A stretch of 64,000 bases of DNA, taken from the NCBI GenBank assembly GCA_019119595.1, contig DWWS01000074.1:1-64000 (forward strand). The letters run 5' to 3'. Positions 8,865 through 16,901 of this stretch are shown here, one piece after another. The stretch comes from Candidatus Eisenbergiella merdavium. GTDB taxonomy: Bacteria; Bacillota; Clostridia; Lachnospirales; Lachnospiraceae. The notes beneath the pieces were generated by a model. That model did not search any database and was not told the DNA's origin. It was given only the letters and a program-made list of their open reading frames with translations. A program made the translations under genes and the position numbers. Numbering within the stretch: the stretch's first letter is position 1; each line of letters begins with the position of its first letter.

Positions 8865-9818
8865 ATGAGCGATTTTTCAGAAAAGCTCGCGCAGGAGATC
8901 AAAAACACAAATAAACCGTTACGCTATCTGGCGGAGGCGAGCGGACTGCAGCTGGACTATATTTCCAAAATGAGCAGAGGAAAACGGATTCCCCAGGATG
9001 AAGAAAAGCTGAAAAGACTTCTGGATGCAATGGAGTGTGTGACACAGGCAAGAGAGACTCTTCTCCAGCTCTACAGGCAGGAAAAGATGGGAAAAACACA
9101 ATGGAGCTGTATGAAGGAACTGATACAAATCATTGAGCAGGATGTTTCGGAAAATGTTATGGACCGGCAGAGCTTTCCCAAAAAGGAAGGGACGGAGGAA
9201 GCGGTTCTGAGTCGGGAGAAGGTTTTCTGTTTCCTTCAGAGCATGCTGGCAGACAATGAGAAAAAACGGCTTTGTATCTGGACGGCGGCAGTGAAGCAGG
9301 AATCCATGGAGCGTCTGATGCAGATGATCAGCGGGATGGCCTGCGGAAGCATTGATCATCTGTTTCCGATGTGGCAGAACAGGGACGATGAAAATACACT
9401 GGTAAATCTTAAAAGGCTCAGGGTCATTAAACCGGCAGTCCTGTACGATAATTATCACCCTTCCTTCTATTATCTGAAAAATGAGGAAGAAAATTCCTGC
9501 GGGCTTTTTCCGAACTGGTTTTTATCAGAGGATGCGGCTTTGGGCGTGAATGATGCCATGGACTGCGGAATTGTTCTCAGAAGGAAGGGGCAGATCGAAG
9601 CGCTGAAGGCAGAATTTTTGGAAAAATTCCGTATGGCAAAGCCCCTTGTGAACCGTTCTGATATTTCGGAATATATGGATAAGGTAAACCTGATGATGGA
9701 CACAGGCTATGTGACCCGGAACTATTATCTGGAACAGTCCCCCTGTCTTTTGCATTTGATTCCTGTCAGCCTGCTGAAAGAGCATATCCTGATTGGCGGA
9801 GAGGACGGGGGGGGGTAA
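8865..9818 (+). CDS. Helix-turn-helix regulator, N-terminal part (frame broken at G9 tract)
   Basis: A 317-residue protein. Residues 5-60 form an XRE-like helix-turn-helix (LRYLAEASGLQLDYISKMSRG with a KRIPQDE continuation). The rest is an alpha/beta region resembling the large sensor part of Lachnospiraceae-type XRE regulators, which I recall as roughly 470-500 residues. ATG 8865 is chosen over the track start because AAAGGAGGGG precedes it. The frame ends in GGEDGGG and a stop directly after a run of nine G. Reading with one G fewer continues without a stop into the next frame (9823-10281), giving a single protein of about 470 residues. I therefore read this as one gene split by slippage, either phase-variable or a sequencing artefact. 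Confidence 0.65.
   Translation: MSDFSEKLAQEIKNTNKPLRYLAEASGLQLDYISKMSRGKRIPQDEEKLKRLLDAMECVTQARETLLQLYRQEKMGKTQWSCMKELIQIIEQDVSENVMDRQSFPKKEGTEEAVLSREKVFCFLQSMLADNEKKRLCIWTAAVKQESMERLMQMISGMACGSIDHLFPMWQNRDDENTLVNLKRLRVIKPAVLYDNYHPSFYYLKNEEENSCGLFPNWFLSEDAALGVNDAMDCGIVLRRKGQIEALKAEFLEKFRMAKPLVNRSDISEYMDKVNLMMDTGYVTRNYYLEQSPCLLHLIPVSLLKEHILIGGEDGGG
9807..9815 (+). repeat. G9 homopolymer at the break of the regulator gene
   Basis: Nine consecutive G (four at the end of one block, five at the start of the next) followed by TAA. Eight G would place GGT AAA CTG ATG in frame and fuse the two reading frames. Runs of this length are slippage-prone in vivo and error-prone in sequencing. Confidence 0.9.
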
Positions 9819-9822
9819 ACTG

Positions 9823-10281
9823 ATGCGGTCGATACAAATGCGGATCCTGCATATGAAGCAGGAAGACATGGTTCATATTTTTTCTATTGAAGGGCTGCGC
9901 TATTTGATGGAAGAAGGAAGAATATCAGGCTATCCGGATGCGCTCTACCGGCCGTTGGATGTGCCTACGCGAAGCTGGCTTCTCAAAAGATATTATCAGT
10001 ATATTCAGAGTACCCCGCATTCCTGTATCTGTGTCCGGGAGGATTGTATCAGGCTGCCCAGGCATATATCCGTTGTTTCAAGCTCAAATGTGGATAATGG
10101 CATTGCCTTTTGGAACAGCTCTCAGAGCGGTCTCCGGTATTTTCAGATCACGGAATCCGGCATCTCCCAGAAGTTTTACGATTTCTGCCGTTTCCTGGAG
10201 GCGGGAAATATGGCCCGTTCCTGTGAAGAAACCTTGGAGCTGATCAGAAATATGATCATGGAATATGGCGGAATACTGTGA
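9823..10281 (+). CDS. C-terminal part of the split regulator, or separate small protein
   Basis: A 152-residue frame from ATG 9823, four bases after the preceding stop. The frame is open well upstream (the track begins at TTG 9793), which is expected if it is the continuation of the regulator and not a separate gene. It contains a pattern ending in GLRYFQITESG and then a helix around YDFCRFLE, which I associate with the C-terminal end of this regulator type. No independent ribosome site is convincing, only the G-rich tract itself. If translated alone, it would lack the DNA-binding domain. Confidence 0.55.
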   Translation: MRSIQMRILHMKQEDMVHIFSIEGLRYLMEEGRISGYPDALYRPLDVPTRSWLLKRYYQYIQSTPHSCICVREDCIRLPRHISVVSSSNVDNGIAFWNSSQSGLRYFQITESGISQKFYDFCRFLEAGNMARSCEETLELIRNMIMEYGGIL

Positions 10282-10384
10282 GGCATTTTTTTTGTCTAAT
10301 TTTTGTGCCTGTCTGGAAATAGAAGGAGCCTTATGTTAGCCTGAGTAGGTCAGTTATATTTTACATATGACAGGAGGAAACGGA

Positions 10385-10828
10385 ATGTATTGTAGAAATT
10401 GTGGTAAGGAGCTGGCAAACGAAAATGCGGAAGTATGCCTGCAATGCGGAGCGGCGAGAGGAAAAGGCGATAAGTATTGCCCTAATTGCGGGACTGCCGT
10501 AAATCCTGGACAGGATATATGTCTGAACTGCGGTATCAGATTAGCGGCGGGAAAGAATTCATCTAAAGGAAACAGCAAAAGCAAGATGACCGCAGGGCTG
10601 CTGGGAATTTTGCTGGGAGAGTTCGGGGTGCACAATTTTTATCTGGGATATACAAAAAAGGCAGTAATACAGGTTTGTGTTTCGGGAGCCTGTATTCTTT
10701 TGTCATGCTGCAGCGCAGGTTTGACTCTCCTCGGCGTTCTGGGAATGTGGATATGGGGACTGGTTGAAGGGATTATGATTTTAAACGGACGTATCGATAA
10801 AGATGCACAGGGCAATCGTTTAGAGTAA
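10385..10828 (+). CDS. Zinc-ribbon and TM2 domain membrane protein
   Basis: A 147-residue protein. The N-terminal 50 residues hold four CxxC pairs (CRNCG, CLQCG, CPNCG, CLNCG), which form two zinc ribbons. A short Ser/Lys linker follows, then a TM2 domain of two membrane helices (LLGILLGEFGVHNFYLGY and a second helix ending in WGLVEGIMIL). ATG 10385, with AGGAGG eight bases upstream, is preferred to the in-frame ATG at 10367. No activity is known for such proteins. In Clostridia they are often next to a DUF2752 gene, as here with only five bases between the two. Confidence 0.85.
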   Translation: MYCRNCGKELANENAEVCLQCGAARGKGDKYCPNCGTAVNPGQDICLNCGIRLAAGKNSSKGNSKSKMTAGLLGILLGEFGVHNFYLGYTKKAVIQVCVSGACILLSCCSAGLTLLGVLGMWIWGLVEGIMILNGRIDKDAQGNRLE

Positions 10829-10833
10829 GTATC

Positions 10834-11250
10834 ATGGAGCCTTTTGATGAAAAAACGCAGACATGGCTGTTTGCTGTCAGCAGTCTTGCCGTGGCGGCTG
10901 CGGTTATTCTGATTACATTTATATATACAGCAGGCGGCAACAGCATAGCGGATATTTTACCCGACTGCGTTTTTTATGAAAAATTTCATTTATATTGCCC
11001 GGGATGCGGAGGGACTCACGCGGTGCTCTGTCTGCTGCATGGAGATATTGTCGGAAGCTTTTTTTATCATCCGTTTGTCTTATATGCGGCTGCTGTATAT
11101 AGTATATTCTTTTTCTCCAATATTCTTTTCGGCCTGTCTGTTGTCCGCCGGAGATATGCATTAAGGCCAGCTCATTTTATTGCGGCGATCGTAATAATCC
11201 TGCTGCAGTGTCTGGTAAAAAATGTATGGCTTCTATTGACTTGCCGGTAA
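10834..11250 (+). CDS. DUF2752 family membrane protein
   Basis: A 138-residue membrane protein with three to four predicted helices. The family signature CPGCGGTHA lies near residues 51-59, followed by LHGD, which matches DUF2752 (CPxCGxTRA in most members). Function is unknown. It follows the TM2 protein by five bases and very likely forms a two-gene unit with it. GC content is lower than in the flanking core genes, as in the whole 8.6-11.3 kb patch. Confidence 0.82.
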   Translation: MEPFDEKTQTWLFAVSSLAVAAAVILITFIYTAGGNSIADILPDCVFYEKFHLYCPGCGGTHAVLCLLHGDIVGSFFYHPFVLYAAAVYSIFFFSNILFGLSVVRRRYALRPAHFIAAIVIILLQCLVKNVWLLLTCR

Positions 11251-11278
11251 AGAAAAATATGAGATTGGGGAGTGTTCT

Positions 11279-11605
11279 GTGGAAATAACTTTACGAACGG
11301 AAATACTGGAAAGACTTGAGCAGCTTATGGCAGAAAGAGGCTGGTCCGTCTACCGGCTGGCAAGAGAATGCGGTCTGTCTGAATCGACGGTCGCAAACAT
11401 TTTTCGGAGAAACGGGTCTCCGTCCCTGGAAACCCTGCAGACAATGTGCAGAGGCTTAGGAATCCCTATGTCCCGGTTTTTCGCAGAAAATGAAATGGTG
11501 GAACTGACACCGGAACTCAGGGAGCTGTTTGAACAATGGGCTTTGCTCACTAAGGAGCAGAAGAATAGTATTCTGGAAGTCATCCGACTTTTGGGGCAGA
11601 AATAA
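11279..11605 (+). CDS. Small XRE-family transcriptional regulator
   Basis: A 108-residue protein. Residues 8-65 are a canonical lambda-repressor-like helix-turn-helix (WSVYRLARECGLSESTVANI) and the tail (LTPELRELFEQW) is a common dimerisation-type extension in Firmicute regulators. Start codon is GTG at 11279 with GGGGAG upstream. It sits between the DUF2752 gene and a terminator, so it may be the last gene of that small unit. The target is unknown. Confidence 0.85.
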   Translation: MEITLRTEILERLEQLMAERGWSVYRLARECGLSESTVANIFRRNGSPSLETLQTMCRGLGIPMSRFFAENEMVELTPELRELFEQWALLTKEQKNSILEVIRLLGQK

Positions 11606-11612
11606 AAGCAGG

Positions 11613-11630
11613 GCGGGCCGCATGGCCCGC
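11613..11630 (+). terminator. Terminator-like hairpin after XRE gene
   Basis: GCGGGCC-GCAT-GGCCCGC gives a perfect 7-bp GC stem with a 4-base loop, followed by a pyrimidine-rich TCTCTTCATT. The U-tract is imperfect. Confidence 0.6.
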
Positions 11631-11692
11631 TCTCTTCATTCCCCTCTCTTCATTCCAGCCATTAATTTTGTATGGCACCCCGTCTCCTGATA

Positions 11693-11701
11693 TGCTATAA
11701 T
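11693..11701 (+). promoter_or_regulatory. Extended -10 promoter of the GH13 gene
   Basis: TGCTATAAT is a perfect extended -10 element (TGn plus TATAAT) about 50 bases before the start codon. No good -35 lies at the standard distance, which is typical of extended -10 promoters. Confidence 0.6.
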
Positions 11702-11750
11702 ACCTATATTCTTTATATGTTGCCCGATACAGAAACAGGAGATGAAAAAC

Positions 11751-13889
11751 ATGACAGCAAGACAGCAGATTAAGACCTATCCTGGTGTACCTTATCCAAT
11801 GGGCGTATCCGTAACCCGCGACGGAAGGCTGAACTTCGCGGCAGCTCTCCGTACGAAGGAGGAGTGCGGTGTGCTTCTGTACCTGAAGGACCGGGGAGCG
11901 CCTGTGCGCCTTCCCTTCCATATGGGGAAAAAAGTGGGCAATATATATTGCCTGCAGGTGGACGGCCTGACAGGCAGCGATTTCAAATATAATTTTTACG
12001 CGGGGGACGAGGTGATTACGGATCCTTACGCAGCGGTGATCTACGGAAATGAGAAGTGGGGGCGGCGCGTGAGCCCTGCTCTGAAGGGCGGGATCTGTGC
12101 GGAAGGCTTTGACTGGGGCGAGGACCGGCCGCCCATGACGCCTCTTTCCGACAGCATCCTGTATCTTCTGCATGTGAGAGGGTTTACGAGACATATAAGC
12201 TCCGGTGTGGAGCATAAGGGAACCTATGCGGGTATCATGGAGAAGATCCCCTATCTGAAGGAGCTGGGAATCACGGCGGTGGAGCTGATGCCCTCCTGTG
12301 AATTCCTTGAGCTGGAGCGTGAAAAGCGGCAGGAGCCTACCATGGAGGAGGCAAAGAAGCGATACATGGAGGACCCTGAAGCGGAAGAAACGCCCAGGAT
12401 CAATTACTGGGGCTATAAGGAGGGCTACTATTTTGCGCCCAAATTTTCCTATGCGGCCTCGGATCATCCGGCGGAGGAATTTAAGAGCCTGGTGAAGGCG
12501 CTTCACGCGGCGGGGATTGAGCTGATCATGCAGTTTTATTTTCCGCCCTCCGTCAAGCAGACGTATATCCTGGAGGTGATCCGTCACTGGGTTCTGGAGT
12601 ATCATGTGGACGGCTTTCATCTGCTTGGGATGAAGGTGCCGGTGGTGCTTCTCGCAACGGAGCCCATGCTTGGCAACACCAAGCTTTTCTGCGAGGAGAT
12701 GCCCTGCGGCGACATCTATGAAAACGGCGAAACGCCCGTTTATAAAAATCTTGCATCATATAACGACAGCTTCCTGTATCCCATGCGCGGCTTTTTAAAG
12801 GGTGATGAGAACATGCTTCCCTCCGTGCTGTCCTGCCTGAAGAGAAACCCCTCGCAGGCCGGCGTCATAAATTATATTACCAACTACTCCGGCTTCAGCC
12901 TGGCCGATCTGGTTTCCTATGACGGAAAGCACAACGAGGAAAACGGCGAGGACAACCGGGACGGCAGCGACAGCAATTTCAGCTGGAACTGCGGCGCGGA
13001 AGGGAAAACACGGAAAAAGGCGGTTCTGAGGCTTCGCAGAAGGCAGATGAAGAACGCCATGCTTCTGCTTTTGACGGCGCAGGGAACGCCGATGATCGTC
13101 AGCGGAGATGAATTTGGCTTCAGCCACAGGGGGAACAACAATCCCTACTGTCAGGACAACGCGGTGAACTGGCTGGACTGGAGGCTCGCGGAGGAAAACG
13201 GGGATTTTCTTGCTTTTGTAAAAAGCGCGGTAGCCATAAGAAAGGCCCATCCCATTCTGCATTGTCCGGAGGAGCTGACCATGCTGGATTATCTGTCCTG
13301 CGGCTTCCCGGATCTGTCCTATCACGGCGAAGAGGCGTGGAAGCTGAGAACGGACCGCCAAAGCAGGATCGCGGGACTGATGTACTGCGGCAGCTACGCG
13401 AAGCGAAACCGCCAGGAGGACGACGAATCCTTCTATATTGCCTACAATATGCACTGGGAGGAGCATGATTTCGCCCTTCCCGCACTGCCGGAGGGACGAA
13501 CCTGGATGAGGATTCTGGATACCTTTGAGGAGGAGACGGCTGAGAAGGAGACGGAAAAGGACGCAGCCGTAAGGGCGGCGGAAAATACGTCTGACGGATT
13601 GGGAACGGGGCCGAAGGATCAGGGAGAGAGCGAAACGGCTGAAGCATACGGGGGGGAAGGAAAGCATACCAGAGTGCCCGGCCGTTCTATCCGTATCCTG
13701 GTCAGCCGCGGGCAGGCCCTGCCGCAGAAGCAGGCCGGGCCGTCCGGAAGCCGATCCCGGAAGGCGGATGTGAAGGAAGATGCAAAAAGACCCGGCAGAG
13801 GAAAGGCCAGAGCCTCCCGGCCCTTAGCCGGACCGGAAAAAGACAGGCCGGACGAGATTCAGAAGGCAGGACCGAAGGACAGTGAATAA
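11751..13889 (+). CDS. GH13 (isoamylase/pullulanase-like) protein, possible pseudo-enzyme
   Basis: About 712 residues. An N-terminal CBM48-like beta domain (residues 1-110) is followed by a GH13 barrel related to isoamylase, GlgX and pullulanase, recognisable from DLVSYDGKHNEENG, NRDGSDSN, GTPMIVSGDEFG and GNNNPYCQDN. However, the region II segment that normally reads GFRFD is GFHLLG near residue 288. Region IV, normally ending in HDG, is ITNYSGF. So the nucleophile and the transition-state aspartate look missing. A glutamate is kept at the probable acid/base site (KLFCEEMP). The C terminus ends in a 120-residue charged low-complexity tail. I use ATG 11751 because AGGAG is too close to the ATG at 11742. 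Likely role: glycogen or starch binding or regulation, not hydrolysis; this is inference. Confidence 0.75.
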   Translation: MTARQQIKTYPGVPYPMGVSVTRDGRLNFAAALRTKEECGVLLYLKDRGAPVRLPFHMGKKVGNIYCLQVDGLTGSDFKYNFYAGDEVITDPYAAVIYGNEKWGRRVSPALKGGICAEGFDWGEDRPPMTPLSDSILYLLHVRGFTRHISSGVEHKGTYAGIMEKIPYLKELGITAVELMPSCEFLELEREKRQEPTMEEAKKRYMEDPEAEETPRINYWGYKEGYYFAPKFSYAASDHPAEEFKSLVKALHAAGIELIMQFYFPPSVKQTYILEVIRHWVLEYHVDGFHLLGMKVPVVLLATEPMLGNTKLFCEEMPCGDIYENGETPVYKNLASYNDSFLYPMRGFLKGDENMLPSVLSCLKRNPSQAGVINYITNYSGFSLADLVSYDGKHNEENGEDNRDGSDSNFSWNCGAEGKTRKKAVLRLRRRQMKNAMLLLLTAQGTPMIVSGDEFGFSHRGNNNPYCQDNAVNWLDWRLAEENGDFLAFVKSAVAIRKAHPILHCPEELTMLDYLSCGFPDLSYHGEEAWKLRTDRQSRIAGLMYCGSYAKRNRQEDDESFYIAYNMHWEEHDFALPALPEGRTWMRILDTFEEETAEKETEKDAAVRAAENTSDGLGTGPKDQGESETAEAYGGEGKHTRVPGRSIRILVSRGQALPQKQAGPSGSRSRKADVKEDAKRPGRGKARASRPLAGPEKDRPDEIQKAGPKDSE

Positions 13890-14466
13890 TGAAAAGAAGG
13901 GCGGCGCCCGTATGCTGGCGGGCGCCTGGAAGCATTTCAGGACAATTACGTATCATAAATATCTGGTGATGAAGGGCTGCTTTGCCGTGGGACTTTACCG
14001 GCAGGGATTGACCCATGACCTGTCAAAATACAGTCCGACGGAATTTCTGGTGGGCGCGAGATATTTTCAGGGAAACAGAAGCCCCAATAACGCGGAGCGG
14101 GAGGAAAAGGGATATTCCGCCGCCTGGCTGCATCATAAGGGAAGGAACAGGCATCATTACGAATATTGGATCGATTACAGCACGGAGAATGTGCCGGGAG
14201 GCATGGCTCCGGTGGAAATGCCGGCAAGATATGTGGCGGAGATGCTGATGGACCGGATCGCCGCGTCCAAGGTCTATCTGGGCGAACGGTATACGGACGC
14301 GGCTCCGCTGGAGTATTTTCTGGGCTCCAAAGAAGCTCCTGTCGTGCATGAAAAAACCAGAGCGCTTCTTCTCAAGCTTCTAACCATGCTGGCACAGGAG
14401 GGTGAGGAGAAGACCTTTCAATATGTAAGGACAGTCCTTTTGAGAAAAAAGCATCGGACGCGGTAG
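13882..14466 (+). CDS. DUF5662 family protein
   Basis: A 194-residue cytoplasmic protein. The segment GLTHDLSKYSPTEF (near residues 42-55) and the later HHKGRNRHHYEYW cluster, rich in His and Asp, match the DUF5662 family of Clostridia. The spaced His/Asp residues suggest a metal site of HD-like type, but no activity is established. The start is GTG at 13882 with GAAGGA upstream, overlapping the GH13 stop by eight bases; the in-frame ATG at 13912 is an alternative. Coupling to the GH13 gene is clear but its meaning is not. A terminator follows. Confidence 0.75.
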   Translation: MNNEKKGGARMLAGAWKHFRTITYHKYLVMKGCFAVGLYRQGLTHDLSKYSPTEFLVGARYFQGNRSPNNAEREEKGYSAAWLHHKGRNRHHYEYWIDYSTENVPGGMAPVEMPARYVAEMLMDRIAASKVYLGERYTDAAPLEYFLGSKEAPVVHEKTRALLLKLLTMLAQEGEEKTFQYVRTVLLRKKHRTR

Positions 14467-14486
14467 AGAATACCGCAGATCAACGG

Positions 14487-14544
14487 ACGTTCCGAAGAAG
14501 CTGACGCGGCGATTTCAGCGGAAGCCTCTCCGGAACGTTTTTTT
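14487..14544 (+). terminator. Terminator after DUF5662 gene
   Basis: ACGTTCCG (14487-14494) pairs with CGGAACGT (14531-14538), enclosing an inner GCTGA/TCAGC stem, and is followed by seven T. This is a branched but convincing intrinsic terminator. Confidence 0.75.
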
Positions 14545-14572
14545 CTCCTTTACATATAGTATCGTAAAGGAG
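14545..14572 (+). promoter_or_regulatory. Perfect hairpin enclosing the ribosome site of the Cys-rich gene
   Basis: CTCCTTTAC (14545-14553), a 10-base loop and GTAAAGGAG (14564-14572) form a perfect 9-bp stem whose right arm is the Shine-Dalgarno sequence. In addition, CATATAGTA (14553-14561) fits the CATAnnnTA -10 shape of mother-cell sporulation sigma factors. If that promoter were used, the transcript would begin almost at the ribosome site and the hairpin would not form. The two readings exclude each other. Confidence 0.55.
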
Positions 14573-14580
14573 ATGATCAT

Positions 14581-14991
14581 ATGAACTGCTTATATTTACT
14601 GCTGCTTTTATGCTGCTGCGGAAAAGGTAACGGAAACCGCGGCGGATGCCGGAACAATGGAAACGAAGGCCGGGGCTGCGACGGCAGAAGCAATGGCTGC
14701 GGCCGTCATGACAGAGACGGCGGTCGTGCGTCCTGTGAGCGCACAACCTGCGAGCGCACAACCTGCGAGCGCACATCCTGTGGCTGCAATTCCAATGCAG
14801 ACTCCGCCGGCCGGAGCAGGGAAGACTCCTGCAGGAACCGGGAAGAGAGAAGAGGACCGGGAGAGGGCGGATGCCCCTGCCAGGATATGAGGCCAGAGCC
14901 GCCCTGCCCGGAACCCAGACAGGGGAACGGCCCTCTGCCCAGACCCTTCCCGCCGTTTTCTGACGGCCCGGGCTGCGGTTGCGGAGACTGA
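14581..14991 (+). CDS. Cys/Gly/Arg-rich small protein with CERTT repeats
   Basis: A 136-residue protein that I do not recognise with certainty. It begins MNCLYLLLLLCCCGKG, too short and Cys-rich for a normal signal peptide. It continues Gly/Asn/Arg-rich, with three tandem CERTT/CERTS pentapeptides at about residues 57-71, and ends in a Pro-rich stretch and CGCGD. Cysteines are distributed over the whole length. The strong AAAGGAG site eight bases before ATG supports translation. The opposite strand has longer open frames, but they lack ribosome sites. Candidates are a spore-coat or other cross-linked structural protein, or a metal-binding peptide. A modified-peptide precursor is less likely because no maturase is adjacent. 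Confidence 0.55.
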   Translation: MNCLYLLLLLCCCGKGNGNRGGCRNNGNEGRGCDGRSNGCGRHDRDGGRASCERTTCERTTCERTSCGCNSNADSAGRSREDSCRNREERRGPGEGGCPCQDMRPEPPCPEPRQGNGPLPRPFPPFSDGPGCGCGD

Positions 14992-15026
14992 CAAAAGACG
15001 CCCGGAATGGAAGCAGGGATGAACAA

Positions 15027-15069
15027 AAAAGCCCTCCGATGGCATGAAAAGTGCCGCCGGGGGGCTTTT
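15027..15069 (+). terminator. Terminator after the Cys-rich gene
   Basis: AAAAGCCCTCCG (15027-15038) pairs with CGGGGGGCTTTT (15058-15069), with an inner GGCA/TGCC stem. A-rich and T-rich flanks make it a good bidirectional-type intrinsic terminator. Bases 15070-15263 lead into the ABC operon, are AT-rich from 15130 on, and show an imperfect dyad GTCGGAC-ATT-GTCTGAC near 15228. Confidence 0.7.
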
Positions 15070-15263
15070 CCTGTCTTTGGTGCCGCTCGTTCCGGACAAG
15101 CCGTGCCGTCTGAGGTTGCTGTTTTGCGGGAAAACACAGAATTTTCACAATTTAAACAAAAAAAGGAAACAAGTTTTCGATAAAATCTGAAAAGTATTTA
15201 ATGTGTTAATCATTCTGCTAAAACGGCGTCGGACATTGTCTGACGGCAGGGAAAGGGGAAGAG

Positions 15264-16898
15264 ATGAGCGGTAAGGAGAAGGAAAACGAAAAGCCGGGAA
15301 AGCCGAAACGAAGAAGAAGGATAATCTTTGCGGTCTGCGTCGTCGTGCTTGCAGCGGCGGCAGGAATGGGCGGCTTCGTCTGGTATCAGTCCGTGCGGAT
15401 GGAAGGGCAGCGTCAGGAAGGCGCTCCTGAGATGGCTCTGGATTTCGGGACAGACGTGGTGACGGCAGGAGGAAGCACCTCTGTGGGAATGCAGGAGGAG
15501 AGCTTTGACCTGGATTATCTGGATACGGAGCTGGTCATTGAGGAGGTATACCTTTCCAGCCAGGACGAGGTCGAGGCGGGAACGGCGATCCTGAAGCTGA
15601 CGGACGACAGCGTGGAGTCGGCAAGAAGGGAGCTGGAGGAAAAAGCGACCCAGGCGGGTCTGGACTACAGACAGGCCCTGCTTGACGGAGAAGAGGAGAG
15701 GATCACCGCGCAGCAGACGCTGGACACGAGCCTGCTGAACGGAACCTATGCTTCCTATACATATGAGGAATCTCTGAAGGAGTATGAGGAGACGATCGAA
15801 TCCCTTCAGGAGCAGATCGGGGAGGCGCAGGAGCTGGTGGATGAATATACCGCCTCCATAGAATCGGATTACTATTATACCTATTATGAGGTGGCGGAAA
15901 AGCAGGAGGAGCTGAATACGACCTTTGCGGCCCTGATGCAGCTTTATGAGGAGTGGGACGTGGACTGGCTGGAGGATCAGTATCCGTCAAACGCGTCCGG
16001 AAGCTCCCAGACAGGAGGCTCTCAGACAGGAGGCTCTCAGACAGGAGGCGAAATGCAGTCCGGCGGAGCGGCGCCTGAAGCCTCCGGAGGAGGCATGAGC
16101 GCAGGAAGCCGCGTCAGCAACGACAGCACGAAGCTGACCGTATATGATATGCTGGATCAGGAGGTTCAGGAAAATGAGGCCGCCTATGAGGAGGCGGTGG
16201 AGAATTATGAGACGGCCAAAGCAAAGGCCCAGACTTCCCTGGCTCAGGCGCAGACCAATCTTGAGCTCCTGAAGATACAGCTCGAAGAGGCGCAGATCGA
16301 GTATGAAAAGCAGCAGGTGAGCAGCCAGAGCGATTACGACGCGGCCGTTTCCCAAAGCGGTTTGGCACAGGAAACTTATCAGACGGAGATCAACAGGATC
16401 GACGACGAGATCAGCGTCGCGCTGAACGCAAAGGAGGAGGCCGATGAAAATCTCCTGGAGTTTGAGCAGGTGATCGGGGACGGATACCTCTATACCACCA
16501 GCGCGGGAACGGTGATGATGGTGAGCGTCCGTGAAGAAGGCCAACTGACGGGCGGAAGTATGGTGCTGGCCTACAGCAATCCGGATACGGTGACGGTCAC
16601 CGCTTCCGTGGATCAGGAGGATATCGCCTCCATTGAGATCGGAGAGAAGGCTGTGGTCGTGGTATCCGACTATGGAAATTACGACGGTGTGGTGAGCTCG
16701 GTCAATCCGGTCTCCGCTTCCTCCAGCCGCTCCAGCGTGACCTATTCCGTTGTGGTGGAGTTGACAGGAGACGTGAGCGCGCTGTCTCAGAATCTCTCCG
16801 CCACCGTATATTTCGGTGTTTCCACAGCGGATCTGCAGACGACAGGTGCACAGCGCGGAGAGGCCGTCGCTTCGGAAACCGGAACGGAGGGAGAGTGA
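15264..16898 (+). CDS. MacA/HlyD-type membrane-fusion adaptor 1 of ABC exporter
   Basis: A 544-residue membrane-anchored extracytoplasmic adaptor. A basic N terminus and one membrane helix (about residues 18-41) are followed by a split biotinyl-lipoyl half, a long coiled-coil region (roughly 110-230 and 290-400) and the second lipoyl half plus a beta-barrel from 410 on. The coiled coil is interrupted by a Gly/Ser-rich linker containing SQTGG three times and Met/Gly residues. Such proteins work with MacB-like permease/ATPase pairs; in Bacillus, YknX is the relevant comparison. It is the first gene of a six-gene operon, with AAAGGGGA before ATG 15264. Cargo cannot be deduced. Confidence 0.85.
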   Translation: MSGKEKENEKPGKPKRRRRIIFAVCVVVLAAAAGMGGFVWYQSVRMEGQRQEGAPEMALDFGTDVVTAGGSTSVGMQEESFDLDYLDTELVIEEVYLSSQDEVEAGTAILKLTDDSVESARRELEEKATQAGLDYRQALLDGEEERITAQQTLDTSLLNGTYASYTYEESLKEYEETIESLQEQIGEAQELVDEYTASIESDYYYTYYEVAEKQEELNTTFAALMQLYEEWDVDWLEDQYPSNASGSSQTGGSQTGGSQTGGEMQSGGAAPEASGGGMSAGSRVSNDSTKLTVYDMLDQEVQENEAAYEEAVENYETAKAKAQTSLAQAQTNLELLKIQLEEAQIEYEKQQVSSQSDYDAAVSQSGLAQETYQTEINRIDDEISVALNAKEEADENLLEFEQVIGDGYLYTTSAGTVMMVSVREEGQLTGGSMVLAYSNPDTVTVTASVDQEDIASIEIGEKAVVVVSDYGNYDGVVSSVNPVSASSSRSSVTYSVVVELTGDVSALSQNLSATVYFGVSTADLQTTGAQRGEAVASETGTEGE

Positions 16899-16901
16899 GC
16901 G

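Noticed and set aside
9800-9830. Programmed +1 ribosomal frameshift at the G9 run
   Set aside because: Possible in principle, but no stimulatory structure, upstream internal Shine-Dalgarno or rare-codon context was evident. Homopolymer length variation or error is simpler.
14480-15148. Minus-strand frames over the Cys-rich gene
   Set aside because: Three overlapping antisense frames exist, but none has a ribosome site, whereas the plus-strand frame has AAAGGAG at the right distance.
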